A stretch of 64,000 nucleotides of DNA from Mucilaginibacter yixingensis (lineage in GTDB: Bacteria; Bacteroidota; Bacteroidia; Sphingobacteriales; Sphingobacteriaceae), in NCBI RefSeq assembly GCF_041080815.1, contig NZ_CP160205.1, forward strand, positions 5,208,001 to 5,272,000, given 5' to 3'. Position numbers and translations under genes: made by a program. Shown piece by piece: positions 43,444-51,877 of this stretch; position 1 is the stretch's first letter; every line of letters starts with the position of its first letter. The notes below the pieces were generated by a model. The model saw only the letters and a list, made by a program, of their open reading frames with translations, had not been told where the DNA came from and made no database searches.

Positions 43444-44265
43444 TTAGCCGTTATATCTTTTCCTAAGCAGATTCATCATATAAACATTGTTGGCCCATTG
43501 GTCTGAAATGGGTTTTTGTGAGTATGGCAAATGCACCATGTATGGATACGGGCCAAACTCTGGCGTAATGGTAGCCAGTGTATCTCCTGCTGCACGTTTG
43601 CGGGCAATTATCTTGTCCCACCAGGCTATGTGGTGTTGCAGGGCTTCATCCCACTCCGGTGCAGCCGGATCTGGCACTTGTGGGCCCTCCTGGTAGCCTA
43701 CGCGGGCATGAATATGTTCCGCACGCTCAATGGCTATTGCCATGGCTTCTTGCTGATCTTGCAGGAAAGACTCTGCCACGTTTACCCAATGCGAGGCATC
43801 CAGCGTGATGCGTAGTTCTGGGATGCGTCTCAGATAATCAGCGGTGATATGCGCTGCGAAAGTGAATTTATTGCGATGCGTTTCATGATACACCTCAACC
43901 CCGGTGGCACGGGTATGCTCGGCTGCGCGTTCTACCAGCTTTTTGTTTTGCTCAAAGCTGAAGTAGTCTTTACCGGTTTGGGCATCTATCTTGAGCGCTT
44001 TGTAAGGCGCAATCATGTCCAGCCATGCACCATAGTTTTTTAAATGCAGGTCAAAATCAGCATCGTAGGTGCTATAGTGCTGCGGGATGGCCAGCAGGCC
44101 ATATTTTTCAAAATTGCTCCAGGCCTCGTCCAGCTCCTCTTTGGTTGACTCGGCAGGGATGCCGTATTCAACGCCGTCATAACCGGCCTCTTTTACGTTG
44201 CGGCAAAATTCATCCCAGCTTACGTTCTCGCAGCCCCAGCGCGGGCAAAAGAATTTTATTTCCAT
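43444..44265 (-). CDS. Sugar phosphate isomerase/epimerase (xylose-isomerase-like TIM barrel), first copy
   Basis: A 273-residue TIM-barrel protein: FCPRWGCENVSWDEFCRNVK, GYDGVEYGIPAESTKEELDE, VYHETHRNKFTFAAH, ITLDASHWVNVAESF and HIHARVGYQEGPQVPD carry the metal-ligand Glu, Asp and His of the family. Members isomerise or epimerise sugars or inositols. It lies at the end of a minus-strand run with a PhyH gene, a second TIM-barrel gene and an oxidoreductase, so it probably works in the same catabolic route; the sugar is not known. Confidence 0.9.
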   Translation of the reverse strand: MEIKFFCPRWGCENVSWDEFCRNVKEAGYDGVEYGIPAESTKEELDEAWSNFEKYGLLAIPQHYSTYDADFDLHLKNYGAWLDMIAPYKALKIDAQTGKDYFSFEQNKKLVERAAEHTRATGVEVYHETHRNKFTFAAHITADYLRRIPELRITLDASHWVNVAESFLQDQQEAMAIAIERAEHIHARVGYQEGPQVPDPAAPEWDEALQHHIAWWDKIIARKRAAGDTLATITPEFGPYPYMVHLPYSQKPISDQWANNVYMMNLLRKRYNG

Positions 44266-44320
44266 GTGTTTATATGGGTATATGCGTTAGTTTATTGCGA
44301 TGCACCAGGCAATCTACAAT

Positions 44321-44402
44321 ATGTCATGCTGAGGAACGAAGCATCTCTAAGGGTAGTCCTGTTTGCTTGTCCTCAGAGATGCTTCGTTCCTCAGCATGAC
44401 AT
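44321..44402. repeat. Intergenic palindromic repeat, family D
   Basis: ATGTCATGCTGAGGAACGAA and TTCGTTCCTCAGCATGACAT are perfectly complementary outer arms, with GCATCTCT / AGAGATGC inside. It is the best-preserved copy of the family also found at 22592. Confidence 0.92.
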
Positions 44403-44446
44403 TGTGGTTGAGCATCTCTGGGTGCCGCAATGACTTGTTTTGTTTT

Positions 44447-45277
44447 CTACTTTACGTTCAATGTAATCTCGTTCTCTTTCGATAGGAAATCCCTATCTGC
44501 CGATAAGCCCTTCGCACCTGATTTTGCCACCGCATCATTAGTCACAGTTTGCACCGGCGTGATACAAGAAGTATTCTTCTCGCGGAACGGCACATTGTAA
44601 GCCAGGTTGTAAGCCGAGATCATTGACCAACGCGGTTTGTCAGACAGGTTTGCCTCAGACATGTGCAGCGTGTTGGGGTGGAAGAACAGCAGGTCGCCGG
44701 GTTCCAGCTCGCAGTGTACCAGTTCAAAACGCTCAAGGGCTACGTTTACAAAGTCCATATCGGCACCTTGTTGCTCGCCCGCAAAACTGTGCTCCAGGCG
44801 ACCGATCTTATGCGATCCTTTCAACACCTGCAGACAGCCGTTTTGTTTGGTAGCTTCGGTCAGCGCCAGCATCACACTAATCAGTGCATCAGGAAACAGG
44901 AAGCCGTTTTTATACCAGTAGCCATAATCCTGATGCCATTCCCATGCGCCGCCAACCTTCGGCTCTTTCTGCATCAGTTTAGAGTGAAAGTGACACACCT
45001 GGCCTTCGCCCAGCAGGTCTTGTACTGCGTTAACCATGGCTTCGCTACGGGTAAGCAGGCCGTAGGCATCATCGCCGGGGGTGAACCACAGCGTCAGTTT
45101 GGTGCGTTTGCCGGTTTGATCGTTAAAATCAAAGGCTTTATCCTTCAGCACATCATCGTCGGTAGCAATATTATAGAGCATACCTACTTCTTCGGCGCTT
45201 AAAAAGCTTTTAACCACCAGGTAGCCGTCGCGGTCATAAGCGGCTTTTTGTTCGGTACTTAATTTTAAATCTTTCAT
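44447..45277 (-). CDS. Phytanoyl-CoA dioxygenase (PhyH) family protein
   Basis: A 276-residue Fe(II)/2-oxoglutarate-dependent oxygenase-like protein. YDRDGYLVVKSFLSAEEVGM opens the family domain. The metal site HQD is seen in AWEWHQDYGYWYKNGF, and the distal His is in PGDLLFFHPNTLHMSEAN, followed by RWSMISAYNLAYN with the 2-oxoglutarate Arg. Members hydroxylate lipids, sugars or small molecules. It is flanked by palindromic repeats on both sides but reads in the same direction as the epimerases. Confidence 0.9.
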   Translation of the reverse strand: MKDLKLSTEQKAAYDRDGYLVVKSFLSAEEVGMLYNIATDDDVLKDKAFDFNDQTGKRTKLTLWFTPGDDAYGLLTRSEAMVNAVQDLLGEGQVCHFHSKLMQKEPKVGGAWEWHQDYGYWYKNGFLFPDALISVMLALTEATKQNGCLQVLKGSHKIGRLEHSFAGEQQGADMDFVNVALERFELVHCELEPGDLLFFHPNTLHMSEANLSDKPRWSMISAYNLAYNVPFREKNTSCITPVQTVTNDAVAKSGAKGLSADRDFLSKENEITLNVK

Positions 45278-45346
45278 GGTATTAAAATTTCAAATGGATG
45301 TTTAATTATAACGCTTGGGAGATCAAAAAGTACTGGGATTGTGCGA

Positions 45347-45452
45347 TTCCCCTCTTGAGAGGGGGGAGGGGTGTGTCCTTTACTCGTCGCATGGTGAATG
45401 ACACACCCCCGCTTTCGCTCTTTCCTTCGCGCCCCCTCTCTAGAGGGGAGGT
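45347..45452. repeat. Intergenic palindromic repeat, family F
   Basis: CCCCTCTTGAGAGGGG (45348-45363) and CCCCCTCTCTAGAGGGGAGG near 45432 are hairpins at the two ends. AGGGGTGTGTC pairs with GACACACCCC in the middle. It lies between the PhyH gene and the second epimerase gene. Confidence 0.75.
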
Positions 45453-45463
45453 CATTTTGGCCC

Positions 45464-46381
45464 TTACGCCCCTATCTTTTTCAGCGTATCATCAACAAAA
45501 CGTTTGGCGCGTGGGATGTCTTCCTCGTCCAAATGCTCAATGATGATCGGGATATTCGGGTGTTTTTTTGACAACAGTTTCAGATACAGCTCGTAGTTCA
45601 GTACGCCTAAACCAGCAGCTGGCAGCTCTACATCGCCTGCACCGCGGAAGGTGTGCGATTCTACCGCATCAATAGCAGCGTGTTTTTCCTGGGCATTTTC
45701 GGCCCGTTTAATGTCTTTGGCGTGGGCTATCTTGATTTTGTCTTGCAGGGCATTAAAGATGCGGTACAGCTCGCCGTCAACATCTTTAATATTGTGTCCG
45801 TTGAAATAGTTGGTCGGGTCCATCAGCAGGCCAACACCGGGATGGTCCACCTCTCTGAACAGGCGCAGCAGTTGGTCTACGCTGCCTACCACGTTGTTTA
45901 CATAATTTTCTACCAGAAAAACGGCATCATGCGCGTAGGCAAAATCAGCCAGTTCCTGAATTACCTCTTTAATCTCCTGGAAAGCTTCTTCGGTAGCATT
46001 TTTTTCGTGGAAAACCCAGTCGCTGCTTGGCTCGTAGGTGCCGGTTTCACTGATGACGTATGGAGTACCAAACTCGCGCGCAAACTTCAGCAGGGTTTTT
46101 ACGTACTCAATATTCTTGCGCTTTTTCTCCGGATCTGGCGAGATCAGGTTGGTATAGCCTGAGATAGCCACAATCTCAATATTTGCATCGCGGAAGGCGT
46201 TGCGGATGGTGCGTGCTTTTTCTACCGTTAAAGTTTGTGGCAGCGTATGCGGATCATTCAGATCAAAGTCTTTAAAGCTCAGGTCGAGCTGGATGCAGTT
46301 AAAGCCATCTTTTTTTACTTTGGCAATGGTTTCTTCTAAAGTATATGGATAGTATCCATTGAAAATGCCTACTGAGATCAT
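45464..46381 (-). CDS. Sugar phosphate isomerase/epimerase (TIM barrel), second copy
   Basis: A 305-residue TIM-barrel protein: VGIFNGYYPYTLEETIAKVK, GFNCIQLDLSFKDFD, EIVAISGYTNLISPDPEKKR, VFLVENYVNNVVGSV, GLLMDPTNYFNGH and IIIEHLDEEDIPRAK carry the acidic metal ligands. It differs clearly from the copy at 43444. The gene starts eight bases after the oxidoreductase stop, so the two form a coupled pair, probably oxidising and then isomerising a sugar or inositol. Confidence 0.9.
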   Translation of the reverse strand: MISVGIFNGYYPYTLEETIAKVKKDGFNCIQLDLSFKDFDLNDPHTLPQTLTVEKARTIRNAFRDANIEIVAISGYTNLISPDPEKKRKNIEYVKTLLKFAREFGTPYVISETGTYEPSSDWVFHEKNATEEAFQEIKEVIQELADFAYAHDAVFLVENYVNNVVGSVDQLLRLFREVDHPGVGLLMDPTNYFNGHNIKDVDGELYRIFNALQDKIKIAHAKDIKRAENAQEKHAAIDAVESHTFRGAGDVELPAAGLGVLNYELYLKLLSKKHPNIPIIIEHLDEEDIPRAKRFVDDTLKKIGA

Positions 46382-46388
46382 AAAGGGT

Positions 46389-47498
46389 TTATTTAAGGTT
46401 TTGCAGTGTTTCTGATAGTTTTACGGTTCTTTCTTCTTTGATGGAGAGGTACAGCGCATCAATAGTAGCCATAGTGTGCAGGTTGTCGCGGCCGTTAATT
46501 TCGGGCAGCGTGTCATCCTCTACTGCGCACAGCAGTGAGGCCATGGTGCCTTCAAATGCATCGGGGAACCAAACGGTATCCCACGTAGGTTCAATCCATT
46601 GGTCAGGGTGTTTGCGACTGGTAAATTTTAGCGTGCTCAACCCTTTCTCGGGGAACTTTGGCCAGCCAATCTCGCCGGTAGCCATGCCGTCCAGGCCTTC
46701 TACCCGCCAGCGGATGTACATATCCTTTTGGGTGCCCTCGCCCTGCCATGCCCATACATCATCCAGGCTACTTGCCATAATGCCATTGGCATATTGGAAA
46801 GTATATTGCGTGATGCCGTCGATATGGTTGAACTTGGTGCGAGGGTCAGGGCGGGTAATGGCCGTAACTTTCTCCGGATCGCCGAACAGGTAGCGGAAGG
46901 TATCAATGTGGTGGATACCCATGTTGAGCATCTCCAGACGATCATATTTCTTCAAAAACTCCTGCCAATGCGGTATGGCGCGCATATCAATAGTAGCCAG
47001 CACGATCTCGCCAAAGTAATTATGGTCCAGCAAGGTTTTCAGTGCGCGGATAGATTGATCATAACGCATGTTGCTGTTAACCGATAGCTTGATGCCGGCC
47101 TCTTCACACAGCAGTACAATCTGGTTGGCCTCGTCCAGGTTCATAGCCAGCGGTTTTTGGCACAGAATGCCTTTGATGTGGCTTTTCTCTTTTACGGCCT
47201 CGCGCACAATTTCCAGTTGCACATCGGGTGGAACGGCTATGTCCAGAATCTCAACCTCGGGGTCTTTGATCAGTTCCTGCCAGGTGTCATACACGTTGGG
47301 GATATTGAACTCGGCGGCAACTTCTTCAGACTGTGGGCGGTGCAGCGATGCAATGCCATAAGAGTTAAAGCCGGCATTGCGATAAGCCACCTGGTGGCAG
47401 CCTTTGATGATGGCTCCCGAACCGATGGTGCCTATCCGCCAGTCTTTACGCCGGGGCATTTGCGCCGCAATTTTGAGATCTAAATTAAATTCACTCAT
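46389..47498 (-). CDS. Gfo/Idh/MocA family oxidoreductase
   Basis: A 369-residue oxidoreductase. The start is set at 47498 (MSEFNLDLKIAAQMPR); the longer frame adds four residues. The Rossmann motif is WRIGTIGSGAIIKGCHQVAY, the Lys-Pro catalytic pair is GILCQKPLAMNLDEAN, and the substrate site is MGIHHIDTFRYLFGDPEKV. It oxidises a sugar or inositol with NAD(P). It heads the minus-strand operon that continues with an epimerase, PhyH and a second epimerase. A -7 like box lies about 200 bases upstream at 47704-47711. Confidence 0.93.
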   Translation of the reverse strand: MSEFNLDLKIAAQMPRRKDWRIGTIGSGAIIKGCHQVAYRNAGFNSYGIASLHRPQSEEVAAEFNIPNVYDTWQELIKDPEVEILDIAVPPDVQLEIVREAVKEKSHIKGILCQKPLAMNLDEANQIVLLCEEAGIKLSVNSNMRYDQSIRALKTLLDHNYFGEIVLATIDMRAIPHWQEFLKKYDRLEMLNMGIHHIDTFRYLFGDPEKVTAITRPDPRTKFNHIDGITQYTFQYANGIMASSLDDVWAWQGEGTQKDMYIRWRVEGLDGMATGEIGWPKFPEKGLSTLKFTSRKHPDQWIEPTWDTVWFPDAFEGTMASLLCAVEDDTLPEINGRDNLHTMATIDALYLSIKEERTVKLSETLQNLK

Positions 47499-47703
47499 AA
47501 TTATATACAAGAAATGGTTTTATGGTCAGGTTAAATTGGCTGCCTGCATCGCGCGACCGGCAACGTGTGCGAGTATCTCGCTAAGTGCTTGTTTTTCACA
47601 CTTCTGTACAAGGCATAGCAAAGCGCTGGCTGTTTGAGCCATCGTTAAGAATTTGCCAGTATTAAAGCGCTGCGTTTATAGCAGTTGGTTAGTTTGCATA
47701 ACA

Positions 47704-47711
47704 AAGCTAAC
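47704..47711 (-). promoter_or_regulatory. Possible -7 element for the oxidoreductase operon
   Basis: On the minus strand TAGCTTTG fits TAnnTTTG. A TTG lies 16 bases before it, shorter than the usual 19-21, so the match is partial. The rest of the 356-base gap 47511-47866 shows no gene. Confidence 0.35.
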
Positions 47712-47866
47712 GCCAGGCCCCAAACCAATTGTGTAGGATTTTTGCATAATGATGTGATATTCTATCAATCCAAAGAAAAAAAGAGGAAATGGAGAGTGCG
47801 GCGATAACCTGAAGAGTGGTTATCGCATGGGGGAATTTAAGCTGCTGTATTTAAGTCTGAATATTG

Positions 47867-48646
47867 CTAAAGGCCTGAATAATAATCGTAACCGTGTTCT
47901 GCCCAGTAGTCTGGTGGTCGCTGATTGCTGAAAGTGATGGTGCCTATTCGCTTTAGGTTCTTGATGCCATACTTTACCGGGATAATTAGCCGCAAGGGTT
48001 TCCCGTGTTGGGTAGGCAGAGGCTTGCCGTTCATTTCATAAGCAAGTAATGTTTGGGGATGTATAGCGCTGGATGTATCAAGGCCAACGTAATATCCCTT
48101 ATCGGGTGTCATCAGGCCCACATAATCCATCTTGATCTCTTCCTGCAAGCCAAAGTGATTGATAAAATCGATAAAGCGAACGCCTCCCCAGTGCTGGATC
48201 TGGTCCCAGCCTTCTACACATTTAAAATCAAAAACAAGATCAGTTTTTGGTAGCGCCTGTATTTCCGGCAAACTGACATTTAAACGGCTGCCGTCTTTTT
48301 TTATCACCTCCAACCGCCAGGCGCCTGCATCAATTTCTCCTTCTGCGCCGATATCCTCATTATGACGCACATTTTTGGTGGCCATTTCCACCGGATAGGT
48401 CTTAACGAGGTGGGTTTCATTAAAAACCAGGCGACGGAAAAAGAGCTCTGTTTTATTTAGGGCCCGCCGTAATGGCAAGCGGGCACCAGCGGTAACACCC
48501 GGTGTTTCCGCTGGTGCATTGTACAGCCATCTCCATCCCCCATAAGCAGTGGCGCCCAGCAATCCAAACACGCCAAACGACAGGAAATTCCGGCGTTTGA
48601 TCTGCTGTTCAACGGTAAGCGGCTTTTTAATTCCTTTCTGCTTCAT
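47867..48646 (-). CDS. Molybdopterin-dependent oxidoreductase (YedY/MsrP-like), exported
   Basis: A 259-residue protein with a twin-arginine-like start (KRRNFLSFGVFGLLG). The sulfite-oxidase-type molybdopterin domain has FDFKCVEGWDQIQHWGGVRF, where Cys143 should ligate molybdenum, then MDYVGLMTPDKGYYVGLDTS and QTLLAYEMNGKPLPTQHGKP followed by LRLIIP. Members reduce sulfoxides or oxidise sulfite-like compounds in the periplasm. Its start overlaps the end of the cytochrome b gene by 20 bases, so electrons are probably passed through that cytochrome. The substrate is open. Confidence 0.9.
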   Translation of the reverse strand: MKQKGIKKPLTVEQQIKRRNFLSFGVFGLLGATAYGGWRWLYNAPAETPGVTAGARLPLRRALNKTELFFRRLVFNETHLVKTYPVEMATKNVRHNEDIGAEGEIDAGAWRLEVIKKDGSRLNVSLPEIQALPKTDLVFDFKCVEGWDQIQHWGGVRFIDFINHFGLQEEIKMDYVGLMTPDKGYYVGLDTSSAIHPQTLLAYEMNGKPLPTQHGKPLRLIIPVKYGIKNLKRIGTITFSNQRPPDYWAEHGYDYYSGL

Positions 48647-49316
48647 TGGTTTTTATTGGTGATGATTCTTCAATAACCTCAAATCCTGAAACTACCGACC
48701 GGAAATTATTCCAGCCGGCAAGGATAACTTGCACAATATGGATCAGAAAAAAGAACAGGTACCCAAGTGTCAGCACGAAATGCCAGATGCGGGCCATGTG
48801 ATAGCCGCCCATTACCCAAAGCAGCCAGTTGATTTGAACTGGCTTATAAATAGCCAGGCCGGTTAACACAGAACCCAGCCCCATGATAATAATTGCGGAA
48901 TAGGCGATGCGCTGTGCTGCATTGTATTTGCCTTGCGGGGGCGCTGTTTTACGGATATGCAGATCATGCAGCATAACCGCCCATGCTTCTTTAAATGACT
49001 TTTTCTGTGGCCAGAGCTCGCGCCAATCACCAGAGATAATGGTATAAAGCACGTAAAAGATGCCGTTGAGCGTGAAAAACCACATAAAAAGAAAATGGAA
49101 AGCCATGCCCTCTGACAGGTGGTGCGGAATGTGCAATAAATTATAGAACCACTCCGGAAAAAAGCGAACAAAGGTATGGCCAAAGATGGTGACGGTATAA
49201 ACGTCATTAGCCCAATAGATTAGCAGTCCGCTCCAGATCATGATACCCAGCAACGGAAAATTAACCCAATGGGTCCAGCGCATAACCAGCGAATGCTTTT
49301 CTTTAATGGCCTTCAT
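48627..49316 (-). CDS. Cytochrome b/b6-domain membrane protein
   Basis: A 229-residue inner-membrane cytochrome of the hydrogenase/formate-dehydrogenase b type. Heme-ligand histidines occur in LVMRWTHWVNFPLLGIMIWS, HHLSEGMAFHFLFMWFF and YHMARIWHFVLTLGYLFFFL followed by IHIVQVIL. Four or five membrane spans. It is the first gene of a pair with the molybdopterin enzyme, replacing the MsrQ partner of E. coli with a different cytochrome family. Confidence 0.9.
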   Translation of the reverse strand: MKAIKEKHSLVMRWTHWVNFPLLGIMIWSGLLIYWANDVYTVTIFGHTFVRFFPEWFYNLLHIPHHLSEGMAFHFLFMWFFTLNGIFYVLYTIISGDWRELWPQKKSFKEAWAVMLHDLHIRKTAPPQGKYNAAQRIAYSAIIIMGLGSVLTGLAIYKPVQINWLLWVMGGYHMARIWHFVLTLGYLFFFLIHIVQVILAGWNNFRSVVSGFEVIEESSPIKTNEAERN

Positions 49317-49489
49317 CTGAGTATTAAATATACGACTTACTATTTACCTCAGATTTTGTGTTGCATGTTTTTTTAGGTCAGCGTATTTGTTGTGTGCTTC
49401 TTTGTGTTGACAAATTTTTTGCTTTTGATGCAATTCAGGAATTCATTATCGATGTTTTGAAGCCATTATTCGTCAACAAGTCTTTTTAA

Positions 49490-50248
49490 TTATAAAAACA
49501 CTTCTCCATTATCAGGTACATGGGCCCGATGCTCAAAGCCGTTAGCTTGCAATGCCGCCTTGATGTCGGCGCGCGACTCTGTTATGTGATTAACGCTTTC
49601 AAGATGTACTACATATATGTTGGCTATTGGCGCATAATGGCAAACGGTAAGGATGTCTTTAATATCCATAATAATGGGATCTCCGGTGTTGAACCGGGCG
49701 CCTCCGCCATTTAATATAATATGATTAGGCTTATATTTATCGATAGCTTGTGCTACTTCGTCGCACCAAATGGTGTCGCCAGCTATATATATGCGTTGTT
49801 GCTCGTAAATGATAACATACCCGCAGACTTTGCCCAATAGGGTCTCGATTTCGCCCTTTCCGTGATGTCCGTCAGTACGGATAATTTGTACTTTGCCAAC
49901 CTGGATTTCCTTTTCAACAGGTATGACATTATTAAAGCCAGACTGTAGAATGGCGTTTACATCTATCGGTGACGCATATACGGGGATGTGTTTAGGTAAA
50001 AGCTGCTGCGCGGTTTCATCCCAGTGATCGCGGTGCAGATGGGTCAATAAAACGGCGTCAGTGCTGTTAATAAGTTGTTGAAGCGCCTGGTCGTTTATCG
50101 GCAGATCTACTGTTGGGTTTCTGATAGAATTAGCCGTGTTTATTATAGGATCATAACTTCCCTTTTTGCCCAGCATGGGGTCAATCAATATAGTTTTACC
50201 ATTGATGCTGAGAACTAATGTGGCATTGCGTAAAAGCTGCAGGTTCAT
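49490..50248 (-). CDS. MBL-fold metallohydrolase (UlaG-like)
   Basis: A 252-residue beta-lactamase-fold hydrolase: LQLLRNATLVLSINGKTILI, DPMLGKKGSYDPI, the metal motif LLTHLHRDHWDETA, RTDGHHGKGEIETLLGKVCG, YIAGDTIWCDEVAQ and VVHLESVNHITESRADI. It belongs to the broad UlaG-like group, often of unknown substrate. It is divergent from an HxlR regulator 99 bases away, which probably controls it. It is not related by context to the phn operon despite sharing a fold with PhnP. Confidence 0.88.
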   Translation of the reverse strand: MNLQLLRNATLVLSINGKTILIDPMLGKKGSYDPIINTANSIRNPTVDLPINDQALQQLINSTDAVLLTHLHRDHWDETAQQLLPKHIPVYASPIDVNAILQSGFNNVIPVEKEIQVGKVQIIRTDGHHGKGEIETLLGKVCGYVIIYEQQRIYIAGDTIWCDEVAQAIDKYKPNHIILNGGGARFNTGDPIIMDIKDILTVCHYAPIANIYVVHLESVNHITESRADIKAALQANGFEHRAHVPDNGEVFL

Positions 50249-50346
50249 GTTTTTTGTTTGCTAAATTTGACACCTCAAAAGTGGTGTTTAGTAAGCTCGG
50301 CGCCAAGAAATGCACTTTTTAGTAACCTGTTCACCTATTTGTAACC

Positions 50347-50709
50347 ATGGATTTAAAACAGTTTAAACATTGTGGACTGAATGTAACGCTTGGTATGCTG
50401 GCTGGAAAATGGAAACCCATTATCCTTTTTTACTTGTTCCATAACGATCAGATGCGCTTTACCGAACTGTGGCGGGTAATTCCAAAAGTGACGAAGAAGG
50501 TATTGTTAGAGCAATTGAAAGATCTTGAAGCCAATCAATTGGTTATACGGGAAGAGAGGCATACTTTCCCGCCAGAAGTTTATTATGGATTGTCAATGCA
50601 AGGCAAGGCATTGGGTCCGGCGTTGGCCGCTTTGGAAAACTGGGCTAACGAATATGTACCCACGCAGGTAGAAGCAATGCGAAAAGCCACAAAGCCCATC
50701 AATAAGTAA
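50347..50709 (+). CDS. HxlR family winged-helix regulator
   Basis: A 120-residue regulator with the HxlR pattern CGLNVTLGMLAGKWKPIILF, FTELWRVIPKVTKKVLLEQL, EANQLVIREERHTFPPEVYY and LSMQGKALGPALAALENWAN. The N-terminal Cys of the family is present (HCGLN) and may sense redox or electrophiles. It is divergent from the MBL hydrolase gene, the usual arrangement for a regulator and its target. Confidence 0.93.
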   Translation: MDLKQFKHCGLNVTLGMLAGKWKPIILFYLFHNDQMRFTELWRVIPKVTKKVLLEQLKDLEANQLVIREERHTFPPEVYYGLSMQGKALGPALAALENWANEYVPTQVEAMRKATKPINK

Positions 50710-50790
50710 TGAGCTCTGGTGGTGCAACGAGCAAACGCCGGTGGCTTATTTGAATACTTTCACAGATATCAAGACAATATATGGCATAAA

Positions 50791-50928
50791 AAAAGCCCCT
50801 CAGATGATCTCTGAAGGGCTTTTAAGTGTGGGAGCAACAGGATTCGAACCTGTGACCCTCTGCTTGTAAGGCAGATGCTCTGAACCAGCTGAGCTATGCT
50901 CCCCTCGCGTTTGGGATTGCAAATATAG
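50791..50928. repeat. Left direct repeat of the island (tRNA-Val unit)
   Basis: About 138 bases almost identical to 60861-60997, with two mismatches in the spacer after the terminator, and a one-base indel plus one change just upstream of the tRNA. It covers the -7 promoter box, the whole tRNA and its terminator (GCCCTTCAGA/TCTGAGGGGC plus T-run on the minus strand). Confidence 0.9.
50829..50903 (-). tRNA. tRNA-Val (anticodon UAC), left copy
   Basis: On the minus strand: acceptor GGGAGCA with TGCTCCC, D arm GCTC..GAGC, anticodon arm TCTGC-CTTACAA-GCAGA with anticodon TAC, and T arm ACAGG-TTCGAAT-CCTGT, 75 nt with no encoded CCA. A TATATTTG box about 18 bases upstream of the 5' end, with a TTTG 18 bases further, is its promoter. 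The sequence is identical to the copy at 60899. Confidence 0.95.
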
Positions 50929-51082
50929 CATTTAATCGTGGTTTTCAAACTCTGTCTTGTTTTTTTCTCTTCAGATGGTGCTGCTGTGCAAACTATTTGC
51001 AAACTATGACCGGGTTAATAAATTGATTGACTTTGTTGGTGTTGATTTAATAGCTGAATTATACTTTTTGTACTTCTATCCA

Positions 51083-51877
51083 TTAAACGTTTATAGTGAT
51101 TACTTTCACATCTGGCATTTTCTCAATATAGGTTTTTCTAACCTTTGGCGACAGCATTAATAGGAGGTAATAAATGGGAATCCATATTGCTGATTTGATG
51201 ACTGATTCTAAAAATGGGAATAAAAAAAATGTCATTATACTCAAAGGTTTGTAATCATAGTTTGGATCATAATATCCAGCGACAATACCTGTTTCTTTGA
51301 AAATAAATGATCGCGTTGTTAAATATTCATAGTCATCGAATTTTCCTTCTTTCAATAAGTTTTTAAACTCGTCCTTATCTACCAAAATTTTATTTGAGCT
51401 TTCAATCCAAATGGGTTCACCATTAGAGCTTGACTCTGAAGAACCATTAAAGCCTTTGTAATTATTGATAAACGGACTGCCATTTAAAATAAATACAAAT
51501 GTAAAGAGTAAGAAACAAGATGAATAATCCAAAGGGTCGGATTCATAGTTGATACAAAGAAGTAACCAAGAGTATGAGAAAGGTATTATTAAACGCTCTT
51601 TTAGATTTCGTGGCTTATACTCTTCAAATAAAGTTTTATACTTATTGCCGTTGGAAGACTTATTATAGTAGCTGGGAAACTTTATAATAAGATATTTACC
51701 TATAATGACGAATATCTTAAGACTAAGAAAGACTAATACAATGCGTATGGGTAATTCAAAAATTGAATGATAATTAATTAGATATGTTATCCAAACCAAG
51801 GGAATAAATAAACATATTCTTATAGAAACGTATGTAAGAATACTTTTATAGGGGTATTTATTCATTCTTTGTTCCAT
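51083..51877 (-). CDS. Hypothetical membrane protein of the island
   Basis: A 264-residue protein I do not recognise, with about four hydrophobic segments (IRICLFIPLVWITYLI near residue 20; VLFLSLKIFVIIGKYLIIKF near 50; SCFLLFTFVFILNGSPFI near 120; LPFLESVIKSAIWIPIYYLL-like stretch near 225-245). A soluble polar loop (NGSSESSSNGEPIWIESSNK) sits between them. It overlaps the end of the gene at 51858 by 20 bases, so the two are probably made together. It is AT-rich and could be cargo of the element. Confidence 0.65.
   Translation of the reverse strand: MEQRMNKYPYKSILTYVSIRICLFIPLVWITYLINYHSIFELPIRIVLVFLSLKIFVIIGKYLIIKFPSYYNKSSNGNKYKTLFEEYKPRNLKERLIIPFSYSWLLLCINYESDPLDYSSCFLLFTFVFILNGSPFINNYKGFNGSSESSSNGEPIWIESSNKILVDKDEFKNLLKEGKFDDYEYLTTRSFIFKETGIVAGYYDPNYDYKPLSIMTFFLFPFLESVIKSAIWIPIYYLLLMLSPKVRKTYIEKMPDVKVITINV

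Noticed and set aside
44663..45202. A 179-codon plus-strand frame opposite the PhyH gene
   Set aside because: The PhyH motifs on the minus strand are complete, so this frame is a shadow.
49490..50248. MBL-fold gene as the missing PhnP
   Set aside because: Its motifs fit UlaG-like proteins, it is 19 kb from the operon and is paired with an HxlR regulator.
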